The notes under the pieces were generated by a model, which was not told the origin of the DNA, did not search any database, and worked only from the letters and a program-made list of their open reading frames with translations. 64,000 bases of DNA from Terribium retamae. GTDB taxonomy: Bacteria > Pseudomonadota > Alphaproteobacteria > Rhizobiales > Rhizobiaceae. Each line of letters opens with the position of its first letter. Within the stretch, counting starts at the first letter, position 1. This document shows positions 43,620 to 52,947 of this stretch, piece after piece. Location: the NCBI RefSeq assembly GCF_022347545.1, contig NZ_JAKREW010000009.1, positions 118,292 to 182,291 on the forward strand, read 5' to 3'. The position numbers and the translations under genes are program-made.

Positions 43620-45197
43620 TCAAGTGAAGGCGTCGGGCATCGACTCCTTCTTCTTGCTGATGAAGGCCTGTAGCGCCTCGTCGATGCCCTGGTCGAGGTC
43701 CGGCGCCTCGTAGCTCTCCAGCCAGCGCCGGGCGAGTTCGTTGGCACGCTGCGGCGCCGTCTTCTCGCCCTCTGCCAGCCACTGCTCGTAGGAATTGTTG
43801 TCGGCGATCGACGACCGATAAAACGCCGTCTGGAAATTGGCCTGGGTGTGGTCGCAGCCTAGATAGTGGCTGCCCGGACCCACCTGGCGAATGGCGTCCA
43901 TCGCCTGGCCGTTCTCCGAAAGGTCGACGCCCTCGGCAAATTTCTGCTGCATGCCGAGTTGGTCGATGTCCATCATGAACTTCTCGTAGCAGGAGGCCAA
44001 TCCGCCCTCGAGCCAGCCGGCCGAATGCAGCACGAAGTTGGTGCCGGCAAGGATGGTCGAATTCAGCGTATTGGCGCTTTCATAAGCCGCCTGAGCGTCC
44101 GGGATTTTGGAGGCGCACAGCGAACCGCCGGTACGGAATGGCAGACCGAGCCGGCGCGCGAGTTGTGCCGCACCATAGGATACAAGCGAAGGCTCCGGCG
44201 TACCGAAGGTCGGCGCACCCGACTGCATCGAGATCGACGAGGCGAAGGTGCCGAACAGCACCGGAGCGCCTGGCCGGATGAGCTGGGTGAAGGACGCGCC
44301 GGCCAGAACCTCGGCCAGAACCTGCGTCAGCGTACCGGCAACCGTCACCGGGCTCATCGCACCGGCAAGGATGAACGGGGTGACGATGCAGGCCTGGTTG
44401 TGGCGTGCATAGACCTTCAGCGCACCCAGCATCGTTTCATCGAAGACCATCGGCGAATTGGCGTTGATCAGCGAGGTCAGAACCGTGTTGTTCTCGACGA
44501 AATCGTCGCCGAAGACCAGCTTGGCCATCGCGACAGTGTCTTCCGCGCGTTCAGGCGCCGTGACAGAGCCCATGAACGGCTTGTCCGAATATTTGATGTG
44601 CGAGTAGATCATATCGAGGTGGCGTTTGTTGACCGGCACATCGACCGGTTCGCAGACCGTGCCGCCCGAATGATGGATCGACGGCGCCATATAGGCCAGC
44701 TTCACGAAGTTGCGGAAATCCTCGATCGTCGCATAACGGCGGTTGCCGTCGAGATCGCGCACGAAGGGCGGTCCATAGACAGGCGCGAAAACCGTGGCGT
44801 CGCCACCGATCTGCACCGAACGCTCCGAATTGCGCGCATGCTGGATATACTGTTTGGGCGCGGTCTTGAGCAGCGAGCGGCAGAGCCCGCGCGGAAAGCG
44901 AACGCGCTCGCCCTTCACGTCGGCACCGGCCTGCTTCCACAGCTGAAGCGCTTCCGCATCGTCGCGGAATTCGATACCGGTCTCTTCGAGCACCGTGTCG
45001 GCATTTTTCTCGATCAGCGCCAGACCTTCCTCGTCCAGCACCTCGTAGACCTTGATCTGACGCCGGATATAGGTGAGCTGCTGACCAGGTCCACCGCCTG
45101 TACGCGCAGCACGTCGGGCCGCGGCACCTCCGCGGTCACCGCGCCCTCGCCTGCCGCCCGCCGCCGCTTCCTGATCGACTGCCGCGTTCTCGCTCAT
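43620..45197 (-). CDS. MttB family corrinoid methyltransferase (non-pyrrolysine), paralog 2
   Basis: A 525-residue MttB-family protein, the same length as paralog 1 but clearly different in sequence. Core blocks are TPFILAGAMSPVTVAGTL, GAPVLFGTFASSIS and AGWLEGGLASCYEKF. There is no in-frame amber codon. Residues 14-37 are a basic low-complexity stretch (GGRRGRGDRGG and ARRAARTGGG). AAGGAAG precedes the ATG at 45197. It is divergent from the corrinoid protein gene, with ~250 bp between, suggesting a shared promoter region. It presumably methylates that corrinoid protein from a quaternary amine. Confidence 0.92.
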   Translation of the reverse strand: MSENAAVDQEAAAGGRRGRGDRGGAAARRAARTGGGPGQQLTYIRRQIKVYEVLDEEGLALIEKNADTVLEETGIEFRDDAEALQLWKQAGADVKGERVRFPRGLCRSLLKTAPKQYIQHARNSERSVQIGGDATVFAPVYGPPFVRDLDGNRRYATIEDFRNFVKLAYMAPSIHHSGGTVCEPVDVPVNKRHLDMIYSHIKYSDKPFMGSVTAPERAEDTVAMAKLVFGDDFVENNTVLTSLINANSPMVFDETMLGALKVYARHNQACIVTPFILAGAMSPVTVAGTLTQVLAEVLAGASFTQLIRPGAPVLFGTFASSISMQSGAPTFGTPEPSLVSYGAAQLARRLGLPFRTGGSLCASKIPDAQAAYESANTLNSTILAGTNFVLHSAGWLEGGLASCYEKFMMDIDQLGMQQKFAEGVDLSENGQAMDAIRQVGPGSHYLGCDHTQANFQTAFYRSSIADNNSYEQWLAEGEKTAPQRANELARRWLESYEAPDLDQGIDEALQAFISKKKESMPDAFT

Positions 45198-45456
45198 GAT
45201 CGTTCTTCCTTGAAATCCGTTCGACCGCCTCGCGGCGGCTGCTTCCCGGATCGTAGCCATGCACCCTATCCGAAACGGCCAGCGAGCGCCAAGGTCTGTC
45301 GCAAAATCGACAAGAAGAACAACAGATTCCCAGTCGCTTTCCTTTTGCGGAAAGTCGCAAATCAGCTATGGATGCGCGTCGCCGCACGCTAGGTATTGAC
45401 GCGACGATTGGTGCCTTGCGACAAGGTCGTGCGGCCGTAGGGAGATGGATCAAAAA

Positions 45457-46155
<699 letters not shown>

Positions 46156-46161
46156 TTGCAA

Positions 46162-46187
46162 AAGGCCGCGCCTTGCAGCGCGGCCTT
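46162..46187. terminator. Bidirectional terminator between the corrinoid and entericidin genes
   Basis: AAGGCCGCGC (46162-46171) pairs perfectly with GCGCGGCCTT (46178-46187) around CTTGCA. On the minus strand the stem is followed by TTTTGCAA, a good intrinsic terminator for the entericidin gene. On the plus strand the T-run is weak. Confidence 0.75.
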
Positions 46188-46212
46188 CTCGTTACCAAGT
46201 GATGGGAGCCGG

Positions 46213-46350
46213 TCAGTTTTCGACCGTGTCTTCGACGGCGCGGGCGGTGCCTTTGACGTCCTTGCCGACGCCACGAACCGTATTGGCACAGCCGGAAAGT
46301 ACGAGCGCCACGGCAATGACGGCGAGCGGTGCGATGCGTGACAATTTCAT
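46213..46350 (-). CDS. Entericidin-like small lipoprotein
   Basis: A 45-residue peptide with a signal sequence and lipobox LVLSGC, then NTVRGVGKDVKGTARAVED, which fits entericidin A/B family lipoproteins. AGGGAGA lies eight bases upstream of the ATG at 46350. Entericidins are small membrane-associated lipoproteins. The gene is inserted on the opposite strand between two genes of the corrinoid locus. Confidence 0.75.
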   Translation of the reverse strand: MKLSRIAPLAVIAVALVLSGCANTVRGVGKDVKGTARAVEDTVEN

Positions 46351-46452
46351 GGACGGTGTCTCCCTTATGGCGATGTAACAATCATCAACGCCAAAGAGAT
46401 AACACGGTTCCACGTTATGCAGAATGCGAGCGGCGATGTTGGAGTAATCCGC

Positions 46453-47133
46453 ATGGCGAACAGGCAGAACATCGATCCGACAGGCATCGCCGACGCGGTT
46501 GTGATGGCGAAGGGCGAAGTCCCGTCGAGTGCCCCCCTCATTGAGCGCGTGCGGGTCATTGCCTGCGGCGCGATCGCGCGCGAAGTCCTCGCAGTCTGCA
46601 AGGCCAACCATCTCGACCATGTCGACCTGATCTGCCTCCCGGCAATCTGGCATGTCTATCCGGACAAGATCGCACCGGCCATGCGCGACGCGATCGCCAA
46701 GGCGCGGGCGGAAGGCTACAAACGCATCTTCATCGGCTATGCGGAATGCGGCACGCGTGGCGAGCTCGACAAAATCTGCGAGGACGAAGACATCGAGCGT
46801 ATCGGGGGCCCGCATTGCTACGCTTTCTTCAGCGGCAACGAGGCATTCGCGAAGATCGCGGAGGAAGAATTCACGGCCTTCTATTTGACGGATCTGATCA
46901 CGCGTCAGTTCGAAGCTTTTGTCATCGAGCCCTTGAAGCTCGACAAACATCCAGAGCTCAAGGAAATGGTCTTCGGCAATTATACCAAGATCGTCTACTT
47001 GGCGCAGACCGAGGACCCGGCCTTGCAGGAAAAGGCGAAATGGGCCGCCGACTATCTGGGCCTTGATTATGAATACCGCTTCACCGGCTATGGCGATCTT
47101 GCGCCGGCAATCCTCGCAGCGGCGCAACACTGA
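46453..47133 (+). CDS. DUF1638 family protein
   Basis: A 226-residue DUF1638 protein: VRVIACGAIAREVLAVCK near the start, DLICLPAIWHVYPDKIAPAM, then YAECGTRGELDKIC and GGPHCYAFFSGN. Several conserved cysteines and histidines suggest a metal site. DUF1638 genes often occur with MttB and corrinoid proteins, but their function is unknown. GGAG precedes ATG 46453, which I prefer over the in-frame ATG at 46417. It lies between the corrinoid protein gene and the folate genes. Confidence 0.85.
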   Translation: MANRQNIDPTGIADAVVMAKGEVPSSAPLIERVRVIACGAIAREVLAVCKANHLDHVDLICLPAIWHVYPDKIAPAMRDAIAKARAEGYKRIFIGYAECGTRGELDKICEDEDIERIGGPHCYAFFSGNEAFAKIAEEEFTAFYLTDLITRQFEAFVIEPLKLDKHPELKEMVFGNYTKIVYLAQTEDPALQEKAKWAADYLGLDYEYRFTGYGDLAPAILAAAQH

Positions 47134-47231
47134 AAGCCCTTATACTTTCCCAGATAACACTTCAGACTGTCGGACTGGTTTTCTGCCGGTCGGACGGGCT
47201 ATAAGGCCGTCGCGACATCAGGGGACACGAC

Positions 47232-47807
47232 ATGCATTTGCGCGCCTTCATATTCTCGGCTGCCACCCTTCTGCTGGCCGAAAATGCACTGGCGGACGGG
47301 GTGGTACAAAAACTGATTACACCGGCGGACAAGATGCGGCTCGCCAACTATGAAGAGACCCGCAAATCGGCGCTGGCCGAAGCCAGGGCAGGCCAGCCGG
47401 GCGAGGTGAAAGAGCTTGACGCACTTCTCGCTCGCCCATTGGTCGCTTTCTCGGACAAGGACCTCACCGGAAACTGGCAGTGCCGCACCATCAAGGCCGG
47501 CGGTCTCGGACCTCTCGTGATCTACGGCTGGTTCAAGTGCCGCGTGACGGACGATGGCTCGGGTTGGATGCTGGAGAAGACCACTGGCTCCCAGCGCACC
47601 AAAGGTCGTTTCTACGATGATGGCGAGAAACGCTCGATTTATCTGGGCTCGGGCTTCGTGGCGGGTGAAAAGGCGAAACGCTACGGTGCCGGCCCCAAGA
47701 CTGACCAGGTCGGCTACGCCTTTCGCACAGGACCCAGTGCCTGGCGGATCGAATTTCCCGCTCCGTACTATGAGTCCAAACTCGACATCATTGAATTCAA
47801 GCGCTGA
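47232..47807 (+). CDS. DUF4893 family exported protein
   Basis: A 191-residue protein with a signal peptide (about 1-21, ending ENALADG). The mature part reads LTGNWQCRTIKAGG, YGWFKCRV and GSGFVAGEKAKRYG, matching DUF4893. It is likely periplasmic. Two cysteines about 25 residues apart could form a disulfide. The function is unknown. Confidence 0.8.
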   Translation: MHLRAFIFSAATLLLAENALADGVVQKLITPADKMRLANYEETRKSALAEARAGQPGEVKELDALLARPLVAFSDKDLTGNWQCRTIKAGGLGPLVIYGWFKCRVTDDGSGWMLEKTTGSQRTKGRFYDDGEKRSIYLGSGFVAGEKAKRYGAGPKTDQVGYAFRTGPSAWRIEFPAPYYESKLDIIEFKR

Positions 47808-47931
47808 CGGGTCAGCCGCAGCTGGCGCTGACATAAAGGATTAACCGGCACCGCCGAAAATACCGACTGGGGACCGAACCCGTGGTGTTGCCAACACCGA
47901 ACAAGGTTCTGAAAAGACTGGACTTTCAAGG

Positions 47932-48711
47932 ATGAACGAGGCTGCAGACACGGCATCCATCGTCGTCGTCACCGAAGGCGGCGGCCATATCTGGGCGATC
48001 GTCAACGCCATTGCCGACCGTTTCGCCAACGTCACCGTCATCCTCGAAACGCCGATCTCCAAATGGTCGCTGCTGAAGCGCCGTGCCAAGCGGCAGGGTT
48101 GGATTTCCGTTTTCGGCCAGATCGGCACGATGATGCTGGTGCGGCTCGGCAAACGCTTCGGCGCCGCGCACGCCGAAGAGATCGCGGCCGAATACAATCT
48201 CAAGACCGAGCTGCGGCCAGGCCAAAACATCGTGCATGTGCCGTCCGCGAACGCGCCAGAGGCGATCAAGGCCATAGCGGACCTCAAACCGGGTGTCGTA
48301 CTGCTTGCCGGATGCCGCGTGCTGACACGCGAGACGCTTGCCTCCATTCCCTGCCCCGTCATCAACTATCACGCCGGCATCAATCCCAAATACCGCGGCA
48401 TGAATGGCGCGTATTGGGCGCTGGTGAACGATGACGCCGTGAATTTCGGCACGACCGTCCACCTCGTCGATGCCGGCGTCGACACCGGCGCCGTGTTACG
48501 TCACACGCGCGGCGAACCTGGCCGCGGCGACACCATTTCGTCCTATCCCCTGCGCCAGGCAGCGATTTCGCGCAACGCTTGCGTCGATGTGGTCGAAAAA
48601 GTGCTGTCCGGACGCATCGAACCCTTCGACCCTGGTCTGCCGTCGCAGATATGGTTCCATCCGACGCTCTGGTTCTATGTGTGGACCGGCATACGCCGCG
48701 GCATCTGGTAG
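47932..48711 (+). CDS. Formyltransferase-domain protein (methionyl-tRNA/GART-like)
   Basis: A 259-residue protein with a formyl_trans_N domain. The catalytic Asn/His/Asp set is visible in VINYHAGINPKYRGMNGAYWAL and TTVHLVDAGVDTG (quoted in pieces: INYHAGINPKYRG, GTTVHLVDAGVDTG). Such domains use 10-formyl-THF to formylate amines or sugars. It lacks the C-terminal OB domain of Fmt. Its place amid folate and corrinoid genes suggests it draws on the same C1 pool, but the acceptor is unknown. Confidence 0.83.
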   Translation: MNEAADTASIVVVTEGGGHIWAIVNAIADRFANVTVILETPISKWSLLKRRAKRQGWISVFGQIGTMMLVRLGKRFGAAHAEEIAAEYNLKTELRPGQNIVHVPSANAPEAIKAIADLKPGVVLLAGCRVLTRETLASIPCPVINYHAGINPKYRGMNGAYWALVNDDAVNFGTTVHLVDAGVDTGAVLRHTRGEPGRGDTISSYPLRQAAISRNACVDVVEKVLSGRIEPFDPGLPSQIWFHPTLWFYVWTGIRRGIW

Positions 48712-48764
48712 GCTAGAGCCAACCCACCGTTTACGCTGTACCGCGCCAGCGTTAGACTTCGCTG

Positions 48765-49673
48765 ATGGCTGAAATCGACCATAGACAGATCATTGCAGCT
48801 CTTTCGGTCGAGGATCGACGCGACCTGACCGAAAAGCAGGACGCCCCCGGCGTGCTGCGGCTTGCCGTCCACGGCGGGCTGATCCTGCTGTTCGCCGCCT
48901 TGATCCTGCTTGACGTGCCGTTATGGCCAGTGCTGTTGCTGCCGCTCGGCGTCCTCATCGTCTTCCTGTTTACGCTGCTGCACGAGACAATCCATGAAAC
49001 AGCATTTCGCACCGAGCGGCTGAATCGCCTGGCAGCCGCCGCTTCCGGCTTCCTCATTCTGTTGCCGCCGGCCTGGTTCCGCTATTTTCACTTCGCCCAT
49101 CATCGCTACACGCATGACCCGGAAAACGATCCGGAATTGATGAGCCCGAAACCCGAGACCGTCGCGCAATATCTGCGTTATCTGTCTGGCTGGCCTTATT
49201 GGAGCGGTATGGCCAAGGTCATCGTCGTGAATGCGCTCGGGCGTAACGAAGACTCCTTCGTCCCGGAAAAGGGCCGCACCAAGGTGATCTCGGAGGCGCG
49301 TTGGTTCCTTGCCCTTTATGGACTGCTGCTCGCAGGCTCGCTGCTGTTGCAGTCGACGGCGCTGTTGTGGGTCTGGATTGTGCCTGTACTGATCGGGCAG
49401 CCATTTCTGCGGGCCTATCTCTTGGCCGAACATACGCGTTGTCCGCATGTCGCCAACATGCTCGAAAACACACGCACCACCTTCACCACAGCCATCGTGC
49501 GTTTCGTGGCATGGAACATGCCCTATCATGCGGAACATCATTCCTATCCGGCCGTTCCATTCCACCGCCTGCCGCGGTTCCACGAAATCATTGCCGAGCA
49601 TTTGCACTCGACGGAACGGGGCTATGTGCGTTTCCATCGCAAGCTGGTGACCGATTTCGGCAAGCACGATTAG
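48765..49673 (+). CDS. Membrane fatty acid desaturase-family protein, second copy
   Basis: A 302-residue integral membrane di-iron protein with histidine boxes HETIHETAF, HFAHHRYTHDPENDP and HAEHHSYPAVPFHRLP and several membrane helices. It is related in layout to the protein encoded at 32790-33800. It lies between the formyltransferase and Virulence_fact-type genes of the corrinoid locus on the same strand. An oxygenase acting on a methylated amine or lipid is conceivable; the substrate is not evident. Confidence 0.85.
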   Translation: MAEIDHRQIIAALSVEDRRDLTEKQDAPGVLRLAVHGGLILLFAALILLDVPLWPVLLLPLGVLIVFLFTLLHETIHETAFRTERLNRLAAAASGFLILLPPAWFRYFHFAHHRYTHDPENDPELMSPKPETVAQYLRYLSGWPYWSGMAKVIVVNALGRNEDSFVPEKGRTKVISEARWFLALYGLLLAGSLLLQSTALLWVWIVPVLIGQPFLRAYLLAEHTRCPHVANMLENTRTTFTTAIVRFVAWNMPYHAEHHSYPAVPFHRLPRFHEIIAEHLHSTERGYVRFHRKLVTDFGKHD

Positions 49674-49834
49674 GCAGCTGTTCCCGGGTCGAGCAGCGAT
49701 GCTTCGAACCCGCCGACGCTCTATCGTTTTACGACATTCGAACGCGTCGCTTTTGAAGGCGCGCGCGTCGTCTGATGAGAAGCGGGCTATTCCCGCTTCC
49801 GGCAATGCTCCAACCATCGAAGGAAGACTGAAAA

Positions 49835-50137
49835 ATGGCCGATCTGATCGTCGTTTACTGGCGCGACATTCCCGCCCAGGTCATCGTGAAAAAAGGCAGG
49901 CAGAACGCCAAGCGCGAATTGCCGCTGCGTTTCACCGAAGCGATCGACATGGCGGCGATGCGTTCGGGCGCGGCCGAGACCGACGCCTATCTCGCCGAAT
50001 GGCGCAAAGCCGATCCGGTACCCGTCGGCGACGACCTTGAGGCGGAAGTAGAAAAGGCGGCGGCGGCCATCGACGCGGATTACAGCCGGGAGCGACTGGT
50101 CGCTCTCGCCAAGGCAGGCGGCAAGGAAAATGTCTGA
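49835..50137 (+). CDS. Virulence_fact (PF13769-like) small protein
   Basis: A 100-residue protein, MADLIVVYWRDIPAQVIVKKG then ITYR-free RELPLRFTEAIDMAAMRSG and TDAYLAEWRK, which matches a small conserved family annotated only as virulence factor. It overlaps the MetV-like gene by 8 bp, so the two are co-translated. In alphaproteobacteria this family often sits before metF-like genes, which suggests a role in the folate/corrinoid pathway rather than virulence. Confidence 0.75.
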   Translation: MADLIVVYWRDIPAQVIVKKGRQNAKRELPLRFTEAIDMAAMRSGAAETDAYLAEWRKADPVPVGDDLEAEVEKAAAAIDADYSRERLVALAKAGGKENV

Positions 50138-50783
50138 CACCCAGCCGACACCGAAGACAGACCACACAAACAGCAGCGCTAGCACGCATGTCGGGACATC
50201 CGGCGGCGTCACCCAGGCGGCGCTGGTGCGCAAGGCGGCGCCAAAGAGCGATTACAAGCCTGCCGACGTGTCGCCACAGCGACGCGTGCAACGGTCTTAT
50301 TCGGTGCGACTTTGGGCAATCCGTCATTCGAAGCTGCTGGAATGGTTCTACAGCCGCTTTGCCGATGCCTTCCTCTTGCTTCACCCACTCTGGAAAGGCA
50401 TCGGTTATGGGCGCGTCGAAGCGCCGGTGAAATTCGTCGAGAAGCGCGTGAAAGGCTTCATGTTCGACTGCCGCATGTGCGGCCAATGCATCCTTTCCTC
50501 GACAGGCATGTCCTGCCCGATGAACTGCCCCAAGCAATTGCGCAACGGCCCATGCGGCGGCGTGCGCGCCAACGGGAACTGCGAAGTCGAGCCCGACATG
50601 CCCTGCGTCTGGGTCAAGGCCTGGGAAGGTTCGCGCAACATGGTCAATGGCGATGCCATCCTCAATGTGCAGAAACCGGTCGACCAGTCGCTGCGCGAAA
50701 CCTCCGCCTGGCTGCGTGTGACAGCCCAGGCAGCGGCCGCACGTGACGCAGCCAAGACCGCCAGCACCGGAGCCTCCGCATGA
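50130..50783 (+). CDS. MetV-like protein (methylenetetrahydrofolate reductase C-terminal zinc/Fe-S domain)
   Basis: A 217-residue protein with a disordered N-terminus (about 1-50) and a cysteine-rich domain: C114-x2-C117-x2-C120, C129, C133, C142, C151 and C159 (CRMCGQC, CPMNCP, GPCGGV). This is the MTHFR_C/MetV family, known from acetogens as a partner of MetF. It overlaps the metF gene by four bases (ATGA). It probably binds Fe-S clusters or zinc and passes electrons to MetF. Confidence 0.85.
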   Translation: MSDTQPTPKTDHTNSSASTHVGTSGGVTQAALVRKAAPKSDYKPADVSPQRRVQRSYSVRLWAIRHSKLLEWFYSRFADAFLLLHPLWKGIGYGRVEAPVKFVEKRVKGFMFDCRMCGQCILSSTGMSCPMNCPKQLRNGPCGGVRANGNCEVEPDMPCVWVKAWEGSRNMVNGDAILNVQKPVDQSLRETSAWLRVTAQAAAARDAAKTASTGASA

Positions 50784-51880
50784 CACCGCCGCGTCCGCCT
50801 CAGCGCGACGAAAACCCCGCAGGTATCCACCTTCCGCTGGAACCCCTGCCCGGCCACTCCTCGCGCGGTCGCCTCGAGCGCGTGTTGCGTCGCGGCGAGT
50901 TCGCGGTGACTACCGAGCTCAATCCGCCCGATAGCGCCGATCCGGAAGATGTCTACAACCGCGCCAAGGTGTTCGATGGCTGGGTCGACGCCATCAATGC
51001 CGTCGATGCCTCGGGCGCCAACTGTCACATGTCGTCGGTCGGCATCTGCGCGCTTCTCACCCGCATGGGCTATGCCCCGGTCATGCAGATCGCCTGCCGC
51101 GACAAAAACCGTATCGCCATCCAGGGCGACGTGCTGGGTGGCGCCGCAATGGGTGTCGCCAACATCCTGTGCCTCACCGGCGACGGCGTGCAGGCCGGCG
51201 ATCAGCCTGGCGCCAAGCCGGTGTTCGACCTCGATTCCATGTCGTTGCTCGAAACCGTGCGCATCATGCGCGACAACGGCAAATTCCTGTCAGGCCGCAA
51301 GCTGACCACGCCGCCGCAGGTCTTCCTGGGCGCAGCGATCAATCCCTTTGCACCGCCTTACGATTTCCGCCCCATCCACCTCGGCAAGAAAATTGCCGCC
51401 GGTGCGCAATTCGTGCAAAGCCAGTACTGCTTCGATGTGCCGATGTTCAGAACCTTCATGCAGAAGGCCAGCGATCTGGGCCTGACCGAAAAGGTTTTCG
51501 TCCTGGTCGGTGTCGGCCCGCTTGCTTCTGCCAAGACCGCGAAGTGGATCCGCTCCAACGTGCCGGGTATTCATATCCCCGATTCCGTCATCAAGCGTCT
51601 CGAAGGTGCAGAGGACCAGAAAGCCGAAGGCAAGAGGCTCTGCATCGACATCATCAATGAGGTGAAGGAAATCCCAGGCGTATCAGGCGTCCACGTGATG
51701 GCCTACCGCCAGGAAGAATATGTCGCTGAGATCGTCGACGAATCGGGCGTGCTCAAGGGCCGTCGGCCTTGGAAGCGCGAAGTCAGGCCCGACGACGCAT
51801 TGGTTGCAGAACGTCTCGGCCACATCTTGCAGGACGACGTCACCGAAACCCAGGTCGACATGGTGAAGACCGCGCATTGA
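50780..51880 (+). CDS. metF: Methylenetetrahydrofolate reductase
   Basis: A 366-residue FAD-dependent TIM-barrel reductase. The family catalytic glutamate lies in VTTELNPPDSAD; later blocks are NILCLTGDGVQAGDQPGAKPV (the LTGD motif) and GAQFVQSQYCFDV (the Q-T/S-Q motif). It interconverts 5,10-methylene-THF and 5-methyl-THF. It is longer than E. coli MetF (296). With the overlapping MetV-like gene and the downstream pterin methyltransferase gene it can work toward methionine synthesis, or in reverse to drain methyl groups from betaines. Confidence 0.93.
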   Translation: MTPPRPPQRDENPAGIHLPLEPLPGHSSRGRLERVLRRGEFAVTTELNPPDSADPEDVYNRAKVFDGWVDAINAVDASGANCHMSSVGICALLTRMGYAPVMQIACRDKNRIAIQGDVLGGAAMGVANILCLTGDGVQAGDQPGAKPVFDLDSMSLLETVRIMRDNGKFLSGRKLTTPPQVFLGAAINPFAPPYDFRPIHLGKKIAAGAQFVQSQYCFDVPMFRTFMQKASDLGLTEKVFVLVGVGPLASAKTAKWIRSNVPGIHIPDSVIKRLEGAEDQKAEGKRLCIDIINEVKEIPGVSGVHVMAYRQEEYVAEIVDESGVLKGRRPWKREVRPDDALVAERLGHILQDDVTETQVDMVKTAH

Positions 51881-51922
51881 ACCGCCGCGGCTGACATCCG
51901 TCGCTTGATCCACATCAGAAAC

Positions 51923-51944
51923 GATATAAAGAAGTCTTTATATC
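51923..51944. promoter_or_regulatory. Operator-like palindrome upstream of the pterin methyltransferase gene
   Basis: GATATAAAGA-AG-TCTTTATATC is a perfect inverted repeat (10-bp arms, 2-bp spacer) only 15 bases before the ATG and just before the GGAGGG ribosome-binding site. The core is the same as at 35591-35614. A protein bound here would block translation initiation or transcription of the methyltransferase and the RamA-like gene. Its position after metF suggests a second, internal promoter. Confidence 0.68.
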
Positions 51945-51959
51945 CGGAGGGAGTTTGAA

Positions 51960-52934
51960 ATGACCCGCACCATCGTCGCTTCGGCGACTCGCGAAATCGT
52001 CATCGGTTTCGACCAGCCCTTCTGCGTTATCGGCGAGCGCATCAACCCGACCGGTCGCAAGAAGCTCGCCGCCGAGATGCAGGCCGGCAATTTCGAAACG
52101 GTCATCAAGGACGCGCTGGAACAGGCTGCCTGCGGCGCCACCATGCTGGACGTCAATGCGGGTGTGACCGCAGTCGACCCGAATGCCACGGAACCCGGCC
52201 TTCTGGTCCAGACCCTGGAAATCGTGCAGGGGCTTGTCGATCTGCCGCTGTCGATCGACTCCTCCGTCACCGCTGCGATCGAAGCCGGCCTCAGGGTCGC
52301 CAAGGGACGCCCGCTGGTGAACTCGGTCACCGGCGAGGAAGAAAAACTCGAAGCCATCCTGCCCCTGGTGAAGAAATACAACGTGCCGGTGGTTGCCATC
52401 TCTAATGATGAGACCGGCATCTCGATGGACCCGGACGTGCGCTTCGCCGTCGCCAAGAAGATCGTCGAGCGTGCCATGGATCACGGTATCAAGCCGGAAG
52501 ACGTGGTCGTCGATCCGCTGGTCATGCCGATCGGCGCATTGGGCGATGCCGGCCGCCAAGTCTTCGCACTGCTGCGCCGTCTGCGCGAGGAATTGAAGGT
52601 GAATACGACCTGCGGCCTCTCCAACATCTCTTTCGGCTTGCCGCATCGCCATGGCATCAATGCCGGTTTCATCCCGATGGTGATCGGCGCCGGCATGACA
52701 TCGGCCATCATGAACCCGGTTCGCCCGCAGGAAATGGAAGCAGTTCGCGCCGCCAACGTGCTGAACGGCACCGACAAGGACTGCATGACCTGGATCAAGA
52801 CCTACAAGGACTACAAGCCGGGCGAACATGCCGCGCCAGCGCCAGTTGCAGTCAATGCGCCAAACGCCGATGGTGCTGCTGCCGCGGGCGGACGCCGTCG
52901 CGGTGGCCGCGAGGCCAGGCTGGCAAGAGGATAA
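51960..52934 (+). CDS. Methyltetrahydrofolate:corrinoid methyltransferase (pterin-binding domain)
   Basis: A 324-residue TIM-barrel pterin-binding protein like AcsE/MtvA or the folate module of MetH. Blocks are VIGERINPTGRKKL, MLDVNAGV, PLSIDSS, NSVTGEEEKLE and SNISFGLPHR. It moves a methyl group between 5-methyl-THF and the corrinoid protein. The C-terminal ~38 residues are disordered, Ala/Pro-rich and end GGRRRGGREARLARG. GGAGGG precedes the ATG. It is followed 13 bases later by the RamA-like gene. Confidence 0.94.
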   Translation: MTRTIVASATREIVIGFDQPFCVIGERINPTGRKKLAAEMQAGNFETVIKDALEQAACGATMLDVNAGVTAVDPNATEPGLLVQTLEIVQGLVDLPLSIDSSVTAAIEAGLRVAKGRPLVNSVTGEEEKLEAILPLVKKYNVPVVAISNDETGISMDPDVRFAVAKKIVERAMDHGIKPEDVVVDPLVMPIGALGDAGRQVFALLRRLREELKVNTTCGLSNISFGLPHRHGINAGFIPMVIGAGMTSAIMNPVRPQEMEAVRAANVLNGTDKDCMTWIKTYKDYKPGEHAAPAPVAVNAPNADGAAAAGGRRRGGREARLARG

Positions 52935-52947
52935 TCGGTCAATCGAA

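Noticed and set aside
25000..45197. Pyrrolysine-type read-through in the mttB genes
   Set aside because: Both reading frames run to the normal family length without an in-frame TAG and end in TGA, so no amber suppression is needed.
43866..45392. 508-residue open frame on the plus strand
   Set aside because: Antisense to mttB paralog 2, Arg/His-rich composition typical of a shadow frame.
51880..51960. SAM or cobalamin riboswitch before the pterin methyltransferase gene
   Set aside because: The gap is only 79 bp and consists mainly of a DNA-type palindrome; no riboswitch core was recognised here or before the other methionine genes.
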